The notes under the pieces: generated by a model | Databases searched by the model: none | What the model was told of the DNA's origin: nothing | The model's input: only the letters and a program-made list of their open reading frames with translations | Position numbers and translations under genes: made by a program | Source of the DNA: Tetracladium setigerum | Lineage: Eukaryota; Ascomycota; Leotiomycetes; Helotiales | Assembly: GCA_031472005.1 (NCBI GenBank) | Contig: PZJY01000003.1 | Coordinates: 558,001 to 622,000, forward strand | Reading direction: 5' to 3' | DNA: 64,000 bases | Shown here: piece after piece, positions 21,647-34,250 of the stretch | Position numbering within the stretch: the stretch's first letter is position 1 | How the letters are laid out: each line of letters opens with the position of its first letter

Positions 21647-24134
21647 TCAACTCTGTCGACCAAAACTCCTCCTTCTCATACTACCACTCCCCTCTTTCCG
21701 CACAGAAGGTGTAGATTGCAGTTCCTGAAACTCGATACTTCCACCTTCATCCACCCTCGCATGACGGTTCCTCACTCCTACACCCTCTCCTCTCTCAGCT
21801 GCTTCTTCTTCGCTACTATTATACGTCTCATTACCCCCTCCTCCAACAAGCACACCTTCATCCGTCCTCCCACCATTCCCACTCCCCCTCCTTCCCTCCC
21901 CACCACCAACCCCACCATAACTCCCACCCACACTCTCTAACGTAAACTCACTCGCAGCCCTCCCATCCAAAACCGCCAACTCCTCCTCACTAAACCACCT
22001 CCCCAACCCCACCACCCTTTCCCACTCCTCAACGGAATCAACGCCAAAATAACCACCGGAAACCCCACAGCAGCCACCGTCTGCGTGATAGCAAACGTGA
22101 TCCCAAACGCCGTCAATTGAACGGCCAAAAATGCCCAGATGGCTCCTTTGCGTTTGATGGCGTTTAGTGGGTGGGAAGGAGGTGTGAGAGAGGCGTCAGT
22201 GAGGAGATATGTGATTGTGTGTGTGATGGGATTAGACTGTAAGGCTTGGATTCCCATGACGAAGAAGAGACCTGCTAGGACGGATTGTGGGATGAGGTTT
22301 AGGACGCTTAGGAGTGGGGTTGTCATTGTTGCGAGGGTGAGGAGGCCTTGGAGGAGGTTGGAGAGACGTTGTTCGACAACGTGGGTGGTTATAGTTTTGG
22401 TTTTGTGGTCTTTGCTGCTACTGGAGTTTGGATCAGTTGAGGAGTCGGTCGAGTCGGTGTCGGTTATGACTTTGGTGACGCAGAGGGAGGCTGTGTGGAA
22501 AGGTGCTTGGGGATGAGACCGTTAGGGAAGGGGATGCCGAGGAGGCCAGAGAGACCTGTGGTTAGACCGAGTAGGAAGATGTCCCAGTGGAAGCCGGCGG
22601 GTTTGCGGAGGGGAATTCGGTGCCTTGGGCTATTAGGGAAGATACTGTTTACCACAGTATAGGTGTCAGCATCTTGTATCTGGATTTGGAAAAGGAAGGG
22701 ATGGTGGAATTAGAATGGCGAAGGAGATTTTACTTACCATTATGATCGAACCAAAACAAGACCGTCAGCAGGATTGCAAAGGGAATAGCAATAAACACAT
22801 CCTTGACCCTCACATCCCAGAAATGTACAAACCATCCCCTCTCTGTCGTCGGCAAGAATGCCTTACTCGTTGGTAACACCTCCAACTCAACCCTCGCCAT
22901 CTTCCCAACGTGCACAAAGCCAGTAAAGAATATAATCGTGAGAACGGTGCCGTAATCTTTGATAAATACTCGAACGTAGTGCTGGAAGAATGGACTGTCG
23001 CCAACGAGGCCGCAGAGATAGCCGACTACGGTCACGAGGAGGGCGATGACGATGGAGAGATAGAAACCTTCTTCGCCTTGACGAGTAAGAACTTGAATAC
23101 CTTTTTGCAGGTAGATGAAGGCGACGTAGAAACCAAAGATATCGCAGGAGAAGCGAGTTACGTAGCGGAGGGCATTGGATGAGTTGGTTATGGCGAGGAC
23201 GGTGTGCATTATCAATGACCATCTAGCCTGTTGTTAGCTAGTAAAGTTGAGCGAATCCAGATGCTTACAATCCTATCAGACACATAAACGCGAAGTAGTT
23301 CACACCAGTTGGTGCCATTATATCATAGACGGTACTGTGAGTAGGTAGGTGATTAGCAATGAGGTTTCATGTTCAGGTAACCTGGAACTCACTAATTAAA
23401 TACTGTGATGGGACCAGTTACACCAACGATGACAAGTGGTTGTGCTGCGAATAGCGAGAAGAAGACTCCTCCTAGGACGGAAGCGAGGAGAACTTCGTTA
23501 ACACCAAAGCTCATATTTGTTTTCTCAAACCTATTCCTGTTGTATCAGTCTCTTTCCTACTCTTTCTAAAGTCAAGGTAGATAAGGTAAAGTAATCATGA
23601 AGATACACTTACATATCCAAAGAAAATGCTAAAGCAGGCAAAATACTACACGCAGACCCCAAGTGTGTGTGTCAGTCTATATCCCACAATCAAAGAAGGA
23701 CAGCCTATAAAAGGTATGTATGTCAAATAGATAGACAAGACATACTTAGCAAAATACATATAAACCGTAGCAGGAACAACTCGATAATCCCACGCATCCA
23801 CCCAATCACTCCAATAAAACGGCGCTCTCCGTTTCACATCATTAACCATGCCTCTTAACAGCCTCACCTTCCACCACTTCGGCACACGGGCTGTTCTTGA
23901 ACCCGCATGTGTTGTGCTTTCTCTCCCGACTAATGAATCATTTGCGACCGAAGCAATGGGCCGCTCTGTGGGATTTGGACTGGTGGTGTTTGGGTTGGTA
24001 GGTGCAGAGTTGCTTGAAGTGGAATGAAATCTATTCCTCCATGATTTCTGAGTACTCGTATCTGCTTGGGAGGTGTGGTGATGCTGGAGGGTGGTGGGGA
24101 GAGTATAATCCGTAGTAGGGGCTTTGGTAGACAT
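21647..24134 (-). CDS. BOR1-type anion exchanger (SLC4/HCO3- transporter family)
   Basis: Membrane transporter of the SLC4 fold; fungal BOR1 proteins export borate and act at the plasma membrane or vacuole. The N-terminal tail is Ser/Thr-rich, then FYWSDWVDAWDYRVVPATVYMYFA, NILPALAFSLDM, LGGVFFSLFAAQPL, VIVGVTGPITVFNYTVYDI, NALRYVTRFSCDIFGFYVAF, GLTTGLSGLLGIPFPNGLIP and VLAGLFFVMGIQAL are all family landmarks. About six introns are removed; every junction read is GT...AG. The frame jumps near 22027-22028, where one extra G joins LIPLR to WFSEEELAVLDGRAAS, a conserved C-terminal block. A Gly-rich tail ends at 21647. The ATG at 24134 was chosen because it begins the first family-like frame. Confidence 0.9.
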
Positions 24135-24685
24135 ATTTTTCCAAAGCAAGAACAGACAGACGACTGGTTGACTGACTGACTTTGAGGTATTGTATTTTAC
24201 TCGCTCAAGATTAAGGGAAGTGACGGCGAAAGCATTGGGCACCGAAATAGGTATGTGTCCAAAGGAGTTGGAGGAGATTGTAGATGGAAAGGCCGTGTCC
24301 GAGGAGTGAAAAGTTTTGTACCAGGGGCTCGGTGTATTTGGGCTGTTGATCGTTGAAGATTATCTCGTTGGGTTGGAGGAGATGATGTCAAGACTGGGAT
24401 GTGGGAAGAGCCAATCAGATGGGTGCTCACCTTGGCGAGTGAAGGAAGCATGGATGAGAAGTACCGGCTGGGGAACCAAGGAAGCTTGTCAGACAATGTA
24501 CCTACCTAGGTAGGTAGGAAATTATCAGAAATGAGAGATGTTCCTCCTGGAAACGGACCCACTACCCCATCAGAAGCTGTTTGACATCTCTATTTTCTAA
24601 TTTGTTCAAAGGTTTCAGGGTATCTATCAAATCCATGCTAGAGCTAACTAACACTTTGTCATGAATATATCGTAAATCGTCACCA
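24135..24685. other. Intergenic with CCTACCTAGGTAGG palindrome
   Basis: 551 bp between two minus-strand genes. It holds a 14-bp perfect palindrome at about 24501-24514, one of several related short palindromes in the window. Confidence 0.5.
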
Positions 24686-26992
24686 TCAATAACCTCTCTC
24701 TGCCTCAGCGATTGCCCTTCGCGTTGCATCTTCTTCAACCCATTTCGATATTCGATCACCGACATCCCCCACCAGACTTTCATACTGTGGTCCGGGGAAG
24801 AACAAACCACAATGAGCACCCACTTCATCCACGCCCTCCATGTAGACTCTAATCCACGTCTTGTCTCTCTTTCCTCCGTATTCTGGTGGGAGCATACAGA
24901 ATTTCTTGTCTCGCTTTGGTTTGTTGTCAACAATAGGAGTGGCCGGCGAAGCAGAGTTGTCAGCCGGGACCTGTCTTTCCTCTCTTGGTTCGGGGTTGAT
25001 TGTAGCTCTGCGCTTTTCTTCGTCTTTCTCCTCTTTCAACCGTTGTTTTTCATTTGCTTTCATTTGCTTTTCTCTCTCCTGCCGTTCTTTCTTCTCACGC
25101 TTTTCGATAACCTTGTTTCGATCCTTGATGGCACTTTCGCGATCTTTGATCGCTTGATTGTATACTTTCATAACTCGCTTTTGCTCCTTCTCTGCGAGTT
25201 TGCGAGAATCTTTGTCAGTATAAGCTTCAAGATTGACGGTCTCGGGTTCTCTAGGCATGGGAGGTATTGGAGGTAGCCCAGGGTCTGAAACCACTGGAAG
25301 TAAGGATGGCTCTTCCTCCAAGGTTTCGTCTTTGGACTCGATGGTAGCGATTGGTGCCGGATGCTGTTCAACCTCGTCATCATCTTGAATTGGAATCGAG
25401 TCGATATGTTGCATGGGCGCTAAATTTTCTTCAAATTCATCGTGGACACCAGAGTTCGCACCCATATTTTGAATCTGTGCCTGAACTGGTCCTATTGGAG
25501 AAATTGGAGAAGCCTCGGGCGGAGAGTTCAATTGCTGTGGAGTCACAGTTCCGTTGTGGTGTACGTCCACTGAAATTTTCGGTGTTGGTGTGAGAGAGCG
25601 GGCTCGAGAAGGTTCCAAAGTCAGATCCTTCATTTCGACCTCAATGGGTTGAAGATGCCCGTTGCTATCAACCATCTGTTCTAAAGGAGGCGTCTCTGGT
25701 GATTTTGGGGCCTTTGGAGCCTTCGGCCGACCGGTACTTGCAGTGTAGTAATTGACAAATCTAATTCGTCTCGGCGGCATATGATAACCAGGTCCTGCCC
25801 GTCGGGTAATATCGTCTACGTCCTCTAAAGCCCGGATCTTCTCATAGCGATTCTTAAGGCCAGGATAGTCCGCCATACAACCTCCAAACTCAAGATGTGA
25901 CATAACATATTGCTTGGTTGCTGAAGTGAGACCATCGGAGTGTTTGTTGACGAAATGCAGAAAATTGGACCAACCCTTTCTTTCTGCTATTCTGACATCG
26001 TTGGGAAAAGGAGGATTGAAGAATGGATCGTTTGGGGGAGGACTTGATAGCGACGATGTAGTTGATGTAAGGTTTGTCATCTGAGACGAAGAATCCGAGA
26101 TGGAGGACGCATAGTTTAATGATACCTGGCTGTTCCCATATTCAGAGCCAGCAACCGATTGCTGCTTCGATCCAGGTGGATCTGGAGCTGGGCGAAAGAG
26201 ACTCCCAAGACCACTAACTACTACACCAGGATGCATCCCAAGGAAGGGAGTGTCAAAATTTATGGTTCCTAGAAGTCGGTGCCGGAACGGTTGTCCTGTA
26301 GCCATTGTCACCGGTCTCTGAAGTGCTACTTCGGCTGCTAATAGACCTCCCATGCTATGTCCAAGTAACACGACCTCTATATTTTCGCCCTCGTGAGGTT
26401 CCAACCTGTGCGCTGGTTAGCTAAATCCCCGGAGTGTGTAGATTGTATCGAACCAGTAGCTGAAGTCATCTCTAGCAAATTCGATGGCTTTTCTTGATTT
26501 ATATCTCGGGTAGATTTTGGTGTGAACCACATGCGTTTCCACGAGAGAGATTGTAAGGAGATTATGGAGATGTGCGGGGAAACTTTGGAAGCTCGTTTCA
26601 TTGCCCATAAACCCATGGATAAAAACGAGAAGTAGTGTTCTACGTCCGTCCCTGGCGGACTCTGATGGTACCAGGGAATGTGTCGAGGAGGATCGCGGAT
26701 CTCTCGAGCGCCATTGTTCCGATATCAAAGCACTTCTCTTCGCATCGTCGACGTTATAAGGCGGGGGAGCAGGAGTTCGCGTTGGCGCAATATAGGAGGT
26801 GGTATCTCGAGGTGGAAGGGCAGGCCGGCCTCTCTTCTCTGCCATCTGACCTGGGGTTGCAAAGGATGAGGTCTCATCTCGTCTTGCCTTCTCGGCGAGT
26901 TGTGCTGGAGATGCTAAGCTCTCCAATGCTGGATTGCGGGCACCAGCACGATCTTGGCGGGCCTTCTCCTCGAGTTGCGCCTGAGTGGCCAT
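24686..26992 (-). CDS. Alpha/beta-hydrolase, ROG1/DUF676-like putative serine esterase
   Basis: Two exons joined by a 48-bp intron (26406-26453) give 752 residues. The N-terminal 110 residues are low-complexity. The hydrolase domain follows: LLLVFIHGFMGNETSF holds the oxyanion HG, and VVLLGHSMGGLLAAEVAL holds the nucleophile elbow G-H-S-M-G. GTINFDTPFLGMHPGVVV fits the DUF676 esterase pattern. The middle is Pro/Ser-rich, and a highly charged coiled-coil segment (Lys/Glu-rich, roughly residues 580-660) precedes the C-terminal block with WIRVYMEGVDEVGAHCGLF. Such proteins are predicted lipases acting on membrane lipids; none of the catalytic partners beyond Ser can be assigned with certainty. 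It lies head-to-tail upstream of the BOR1 gene and divergent from the membrane protein at 28401. Confidence 0.85.
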
Positions 26993-28400
26993 GGCTGTTT
27001 GTGGTGCTTTGGTGGGAAAACTAAGTTGGTATAAGGCAAAGGAGCATATTTATGTTCTTCGAGGGAGATCTATTTATCAGGTTTCGCGCTTCTGGTGGGT
27101 TGTTACGGTTCATGGTATGTCGCCGTGGACGTGGAGGCGCAAGAGGTGCTATGGTGGGGTTTGATGGTCGAGTAGTAGTGTACGAGAAGAGTCCGAAAAG
27201 CAAGAAAGCTGGGCTTTTCAGGGCTCAGCAGAATTGCATCACCATGCAGCTGCGCCGCCGTCTTGACTTGAAAAATAATTAATGAATAATACCTCCGTAT
27301 TGTACTCCGTAGACTCAGCGCACTTTGGACGACTTCATGTTTAAGGTATATATTAATAATGATGATCCTGATTCACCCATCATGGACGACCTACAGAGTT
27401 TCTACATGTCACGTTAAGCAGAACCTGCGTGTGGTTTGTTTGCACTCCGTTGCACGACGACGCCACTTGGATGCGCAAAAGAGCCTGCTGCTGCTATTTG
27501 AATAATTGCCTGTTACTATTCTCATATTAGCCGTTCACCAATATCGAAAGCCACCACGATGATATTCGGCTTTGGATGAAATGTTGGTGGAGCTGTGGAT
27601 GGTTGCATGGGAGATTATGATTGAAGTGTCACTCGACCACCACCCACTTCCTCTCCTCTCCTCTCTTTGCAGTCACAACCTCCACCACGCAAGGAACAGG
27701 GCATCAAGTAGTGCCTCGAAGTCCAACTCTTACACTCTCTTCTTCGCACTACTCTACACCTCATTTCCTCCTCTTGTTAGTGCTCTCTCTCCTTGTTTAG
27801 TATTCTCAAAGGCATTGGCCGCTGGTGTTTGTTTGTTTGGAGCCTCTAGATTCTAGAAGCCGACTATCACTCCACCCAACGGGGTGAATACGACTAATAG
27901 AGGACCAGAGATATATATAAACATGGCCCTGGTCTTTCTCAATATCAATTCCCTCCACTGATTGGCCGGCAGCCGTTAAATTTCCGGGCCTCGTCCGGAT
28001 GAGGAGGTGATAGTCGACGGTGATTCGTCGGCCCTTCCAAACCAAATTGCCTTTGGGGACGATGAAGGGAACACGGTCCCGCCAAGGCCAAAGTCAGCGA
28101 CCAGAAACAAAAATCCGTCCATCTTTCCCCTGCTGATCGTGAGAAGAAGCATTTCTCTTTCCCACACACCCTGCACTGTTGACATTCTCGTTCGTTATTC
28201 CCTCCTGCTCGTGCTCCTCTCCCACTCCTCCTCGCCTCCGCTCCTCCTCCTCCTCTTCTCACGCCTCCTTCTTCACTCACCCACAATGAGTTGACGGAAG
28301 CTCGATCCATAAGCTTTGAGAGCAACGACGACGACGACGGGGGTGACAATATCTACTATCCATTGAGCGCTGCAGAGACAGCAGCAGACCCGGTCCCGCC
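26993..28400. promoter_or_regulatory. Divergent upstream region, lipase and membrane protein
   Basis: 1.4 kb with no supported gene. A TATATATAA box lies at about 27911-27920, nearly 0.5 kb before the plus-strand ATG, which implies a long CT-rich leader (28120-28280) if that TATA is used. Confidence 0.45.
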
Positions 28401-29992
28401 ATGAGCGAGATCGACTCCTCTGGGCCATCACTCCTTCTGGCTCAGAAAGACGCAGCTCAACGAGAGCACACACAACACCCACGCGCGCACGCATACGCAG
28501 CACACCAACAGCGATTGTCACATCAACACTTTCATCGAGCACCACATGGCAGGAACCCGTCAGCGGAGGATTCAGCAACGGATGTGGTCACCATATCAAT
28601 CATCCAACAGATCAATGTCGACGTCAACGGCAACACGCTCGGCATCGAAACAATCCAGACCCATCTGAGCAATATTGACGCAAAGAGCTTTGCGACGAAC
28701 ACTCTGCCGGCCTCCATACCAGCAGAGGCGACGCAGGCATACCTTTCGCCGTCAACCCTTCCATCAGACCCGTCGTCCCTGGTCATATCAAATACTGCCG
28801 ACCCAGCAACTGTCGTTCCCATTATCCCCGCCGATTCGCAAATACCTTCAACTGTAGCCGGTCCCTACTCAACTATTCCTGGTCCCGACGCAGCGTCCGT
28901 CCCGACGTCCCTTCCTTTGGTCCCTAGTACAGAATTTCCCTCGCTCACTGCAGAGTTAAATTCTACAACTTGTAAGGCACTCCTCGTGCTTATGTGCTTA
29001 TGGAGACCCGCAAGTATACTAACCAGTATCTAGTAATATTGAGCTCTAGCAGCCTTTCGCAAACATACACAAACTCCTCATCCGCCAAAACCTCTCTCTC
29101 ATCCTCAAGATCCTCACGCTCGAGTTCTCTTTTCACCTCCTCTACCAGATCGTCATCATCTTACCTGTCCGCCTCCTCTACTTATTTGGCCGCACCAACC
29201 GATGCCGGAATTGTAGTCGCTGGAACCGGTATAACCCCTAGCAGCGAAACTGGGAGCTCGACGGCCGGGACCGCTAGCAGTAGTAGCAGTAGCTCGGATG
29301 ACAGTCCAACACCTACTCCGGTTGTGATAGGGGGTGTGGTGGGAAGTCTTGCTGGAGCCGCTTTCCTCATTATCGCTTTGCTATACATTATTCGATGGAG
29401 AAAGAAAACTCGGGGCATGCTTTCACTCGGCAGTGGGACCGATTCCGGGGATGCGACTCGAGATCAGCCTCCGATGCAGCCTTCTGGAGGTGCCATGACC
29501 GAACACACAGCTCACGGTTTCGTGGTTCCTGCAGCTTTGGCAGCTCTCACCGGATACACCAAAAGGTTTTCTCAAAAACCCGAGGAGAATGTCTCACACT
29601 CGGCCGGGGGTGAGCGAGGCTTTTATCGCGTATCGGGAAGAAAGTTGCCTTCGGTATTGCAAACTGGGGGTGATGGATACGGCGGTGGGCTACCTCATGA
29701 TAGTACGATGAGTGGCTCGTCATTCTATACCGATTCACAGGGCTTTTACGGAGGTAGAGGCTCTTCTTCACCACCAGTACCGCTCTCGTTGCGCGAAAGC
29801 GCTGGTGGAATACCTTTCATCAGACCAAGTCCAGCCAGAACTCCTACGCAAGAGCAATCTCCATTTGCCTTCGACTCCCAGGGCACACCTCCACCTCCAC
29901 CACCCGCTCCACCCCGGCGGCCCGACAATCTCGGGCGCAGTCACGTCTCCCAAGATGGATCTCACGCTTCAAGATTTACCGAGGAGGTCTAA
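28401..29992 (+). CDS. Ser/Thr-rich single-pass membrane protein (Mid2/Wsc-like architecture)
   Basis: Two exons (28401-28971, 29034-29992) give 509 residues with intact frame. The first 300 residues are Ser/Thr/Pro-rich with long Ser runs, as expected for a heavily O-glycosylated stalk. A membrane segment, VVIGGVVGSLAGAAFLIIALLYII, is followed by a stop-transfer RWRKK. The cytoplasmic tail of about 180 residues is Gly/Ser-rich and ends in a polyproline stretch (TPPPPPPAPPRRP). The plan matches fungal cell-wall stress sensors, but there is no WSC or other Cys-rich head and the N-terminus lacks a clean signal peptide. The true start may therefore be upstream or spliced. Function unknown; a surface sensor or adhesin role is inference. 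Confidence 0.7.
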
Positions 29993-32900
29993 CACGACCC
30001 CGTCTCGTCTCATAAAACGTCTGTGTCTCGGCACCAACCCTTCCGATTCAGGCGGACGACACAATCTGCTTCTGATTATCTGTAGATACTTGAGAAAAGA
30101 TCTTTGACATTTCGTGCAGTGCACTCTTGTGCACACTTCTTCTTGGCACCTTTTACCACTTCTGCCATCTTTCTTGCATTTCCTGGGCGTTTTCGATCAT
30201 TTTAAACCCCTGGTACCGAGTCATTCGCCCAGGAGTCCCTTGATACCACGATACTTCCAGCTAGCTTCTTTTTATGTTTTTGTAGCTTTTTAATAAGCGT
30301 AGCCGCGTCTTTTTTGGGCTATTGATGAATGTGTGCTCCGAAGGGGGCCTAAAGAAAAAACAGGGTTTTCGAGCGAGCGAGCTGCTACAGTACATGCGTA
30401 GAGAGATCTATCTATTTGGTTCTTTATCTCTTGTCTTGCGTTACGCCACTACTAGACGATGATGTTGTTGCTGCCGCTGTGGCTCTACTACTACTCCACT
30501 ACTTTTCATAGTATCTGGGTTTGCTGGTTCTGGTTCTGGACCGTCGGTCGATCATTCATTCGATCGACGTTCTTTTTTTGTATAGTAGCATAGTGTTTCC
30601 CCCTTTTGTCTGCCTGATCTCCCATAAGCGAACGATCATTGCGGCTAGAGGGAGGGGAATTCCAAAATAATGTTTGAAATGTGTGCCAAGATATTTAGCT
30701 TTCGATTTGCCTTGAATTTTGACACTTTTACTCCCTCTCTCTCTCTTTTCTTCCACGAATCTAACTACTATACCGAGGTACCTAAAATATGGAGGCATAC
30801 AAAGAAAGTGATGGAAAAGAAAAGAAAAACTTTACCCACCCGTTGTCAGAGACGGAGAGAAAAAGAAGAAAACGGCTCCTCCCGGTCTTGAGAGCGCCAG
30901 CGCCCGTTTTCAACGATTTTTCAGCCTCCACCAAGCCATCGGACAGCCAGCCAGCCAGCCAGCCGTCTTGGTCCAGCCATAATCCAGCAAGCCCATTCAG
31001 CCAACGAGCAAGCCAGCGGGGATAAATATTGCACGCTCCTTTTCGACGATGGTGACATGGTGACTTGAAGGTTAGTTGGTAGAGCAGGTAGGTCGGTAGG
31101 TATTGAGGGAGTACGGGACGAAAATGGAAATGGAAATGGGTATGGAAGAGAAAGGGATGGAAGAGAAAGGGACGGAAAAGAAAGGAAAGGCAAAAGAAAA
31201 AAGATCGGATGAATGTTAGCATGGCTGGCGGGTAGAACATTAAGGTTAAGCACAAGTGCTTGTATACTGGTATCTACCTGGGATTGTACTCGTAGCTTGT
31301 GGAGTAGGGTAGGGAGGGAGCTGCCGCTACTAGTATTTTCGGGAGGAATAGAATCCGGTTGGAACCCGTTACGACTAGAACTTGGATATTGAGGTGGAGT
31401 TTGACTTTGGTGGAGGAGAAGTAGGAGGAGGAATTTAATGCCTTGGTATTGTATTGAGTTGTATTACTGAACTGTACTGTACTGTAGAAGTATGAGTTGT
31501 GCATTTTCGGTACGCTACCTAGGTATGTTATTGAAGACGAGGAACGTATTAGGTTGAGATTCTATGACCAGACCTGAGACTTGAGACTTGAGACTTGCAA
31601 AGATAGAAAAAAAAAGCTGGGTAGATGATATATATCAAACTGTTATGTTACTTCGTACCTTGCTTGTACTGTACTCGTCAGTATCGATAGATAGCCTTAT
31701 GCAAAGGAGATACCTTCAAACAACATCAGACTGCTGTCAACGTATTCATTATTCATACTGCAATATCAGTCAGTGATTTCTAATATCTCGTACAGTACCA
31801 AAAGATACAAGTACCTCGGTAGGAGGAAGATCTCACAATGAGAAATCCGTACTCGCGTGTCCTCGTACTTTTATCCCTATTGATATTCAACCGACCGACC
31901 GACAACCGAACTATCCGACACAAAACCCTAATCAGCTTGTATAAACTCGATACAACACATAACTGCGCCCAGAAAGGTGGGACCTTATACAGGTATCATC
32001 AAAGCGCTTGTGTGTCAGGAGTACCTGTAGGCTGCAGTGTGGAAAAAAAAGTTACCTTACCCTCGTTATGTTGTTGGAGAACAACAACAAAAGATGGGTG
32101 TTGTTCGTTTCAGGATTGTTAGAGGTTTGCTGGACGAGGGTGTGCGAGGGATCTCCACCTTTTCCTTTTTGAGGGGAGGACTCTCAGTACGGGAGACTCA
32201 GTACGGAGAACTTAGTACGGAGGATTGCAAATGCTACCTTAGGTACCTGTTGTTTGGATTTTGATATGACGAGGAAGCGAGCGCTTTGAGGGGTGGAAAT
32301 CCTTCGTTTGGAATCTGGATGGATGGTGGGGTGAGGTGGTGGAGGAGGGGTGAGATAGGTTCTTAAAATAGATTTTGTGGTGATGATGAAGGAAGATACG
32401 GTAGGAAGGGGTTGCAGGCGGGTGAGGTGATTGATAATATTGTATACCGTTTTGGTGGTGAGTAGTGGAGGAGGAAAGTTGGAAGGACAGACGGTTTGGT
32501 TTGTCAGGTTGCTATAGAGTTCCTCCTCCCCTCTATGCACCTACTATACTTTAGAGGCCAGGTATGGGTATCGGGATATACGGATATACCATAGAGGCAC
32601 TAAGAAAAATAAGAGTCTCTAAAGAAACCTGGATGATGCGGGCGTGAGGCAAGTGACAGGTACGAAGTACGGCACTGTGTATGGCGGGGTATGAAGATCA
32701 TCCAACTCTCCTCACTCACCCAACCCAACCCAGGTAATGCACCTTCATCTGGAATACAATCTTACCTACACCTTTTACTTTCCTAGCTAAGGTAGAATAC
32801 GTAAATAATGCATCCAGAATACTCGGCAGGTAACTCTAATTCAACTTCCTTGCATGGATAGATAGAGGCGCAGCAGGAGATCAGAAACAGTAGTTCGAAT

Positions 32901-34250
32901 TCCATTGCAGCCGTTGTCGTCTGTCGTCTTCATCTGGATCTGGTATCGCCGAACCAAAGAATCCCCTCCATAACATATGTCAATAATACAACCTCAGTAA
33001 TACCGGACCATCCTTCATTATCATGCACTTACTTGCCAACAGGCGACCAGCCCTCAAACAAGCCTTTAACCACCATCACGAAGGATGCATCGATGCATCA
33101 ACCTGAAAAGAAAGGAAGGGGCTTTGTAATAATCTTTTTGTATACAAATACTCCATCAACGAACCCGACCGACCGAATAATGCGAAAGGGTGATGCCGAC
33201 TACGACTACTACTTCGTGACTAGTCCTACTACCACCTTACTCTACCACCACCACCACCTCATTACTTGATGATACAGCATAAGCTGGGATGATCGGCGCT
33301 CTGGATTGGATTTCCAATTGATTGTGAAACTTTCCTCTCCTTCTACTCGTCGCTCATTTGCTGGCTCTCTCGTCAGATCTCACCCTCCACCAGCTTCAAG
33401 CCGCCGCCACACATCAATTACCGATCAGAATCAGATACTCGACTCTATCCACCCCCCTGTCCTGCTGTACCTCCTCGTCCAGCTCTCGGCCTTTTTTTGC
33501 GCTCGACTCTTTGGGGCTTGTTTGTCTCAGGTCCCTCCACATTTGTCCCTCTCTTCCCTTCCTCGGATCCTCTTCAACGCATTCTTTTCGACTCTCTCTT
33601 TTTGCATGTTGTGTTGTGTTGTGTTGTGTTCGACTTACTTGAGAAAAGCTGTGATTGATTTTTGACTTTGACGCAGTTGTTGAAGCTACTACCATTTGGG
33701 GAAACGGCAGACTGGTACACAACACACTCGAATCTCCTGCCTCCCTCTCTTTCCCCTCGACCCTCCATTATTATTGGGCAATCACAATCGCGAAAAGTGT
33801 CCTTGTACCACTTCCACTACTACTACGACAAGGTGCGCCGCGGTCCGGACTTTTCGCAACTCTCCTACTCTCCGAAACCACAGCACATTATTACTGCACT
33901 TCAAAACTTCCAAGACCTCCACATCACACCAACCCGGTCAAGCGTACGAATTCGAATAGTCCAGACGAGAGAAGGAATCCCGTCCTAGCGAACACCAGTA
34001 CGCACCAGCAAGCAAGCAGTTCCGTCAAGACAAGCGTCGTGCGCCGACTCGGTGGAGCCATCACATCCGCCAGAACTATAATCTGTAAGCAAAGGAGTCC
34101 AAACACCAGAGACGACCGAACGAACCGTAAGCCAGCAGCATCGCAAACTGCGACTCTCCCTTCCACGACTACCGGAATACCTTCCACGCTGCTTGCTTCC
34201 CCCACAACTTTCTCCGGACCTGACGGCTCACTTCCATCTCGTCCTGCGCC
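29993..34250. other. 4.3-kb gene-poor region upstream of Zn2Cys6 regulator 2
   Basis: Many short frames occur on both strands, but all are compositionally skewed (CT- or GA-rich) and none shows family features or sensible splicing. It contains the 3' UTR of the membrane protein, a CAGC microsatellite (about 30944-30964), a TACCTAGGTA-type palindrome near 31515-31527, and, in its last 900 bp, a strongly pyrimidine-rich stretch typical of a long fungal leader. A non-coding RNA is possible but not shown. Confidence 0.5.
30944..30964. repeat. CAGC/CCAG tetranucleotide microsatellite
   Basis: About five tandem copies of CAGC, followed by imperfect copies to about 31015. Non-coding context. Confidence 0.8.

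Noticed and set aside
22139..22516. Plus-strand frame opposite the BOR1-type gene
   Set aside because: Shadow of the membrane-protein exon on the opposite strand.
24812..25276. Hydrophobic plus-strand frame opposite the lipase gene
   Set aside because: The apparent membrane segments are the mirror of the charged Lys/Glu coiled coil on the other strand.
30944..31015. CAGC repeats as a CRISPR-like or tandem regulatory array
   Set aside because: Simple tetranucleotide microsatellite with no spacers; the genome is eukaryotic.
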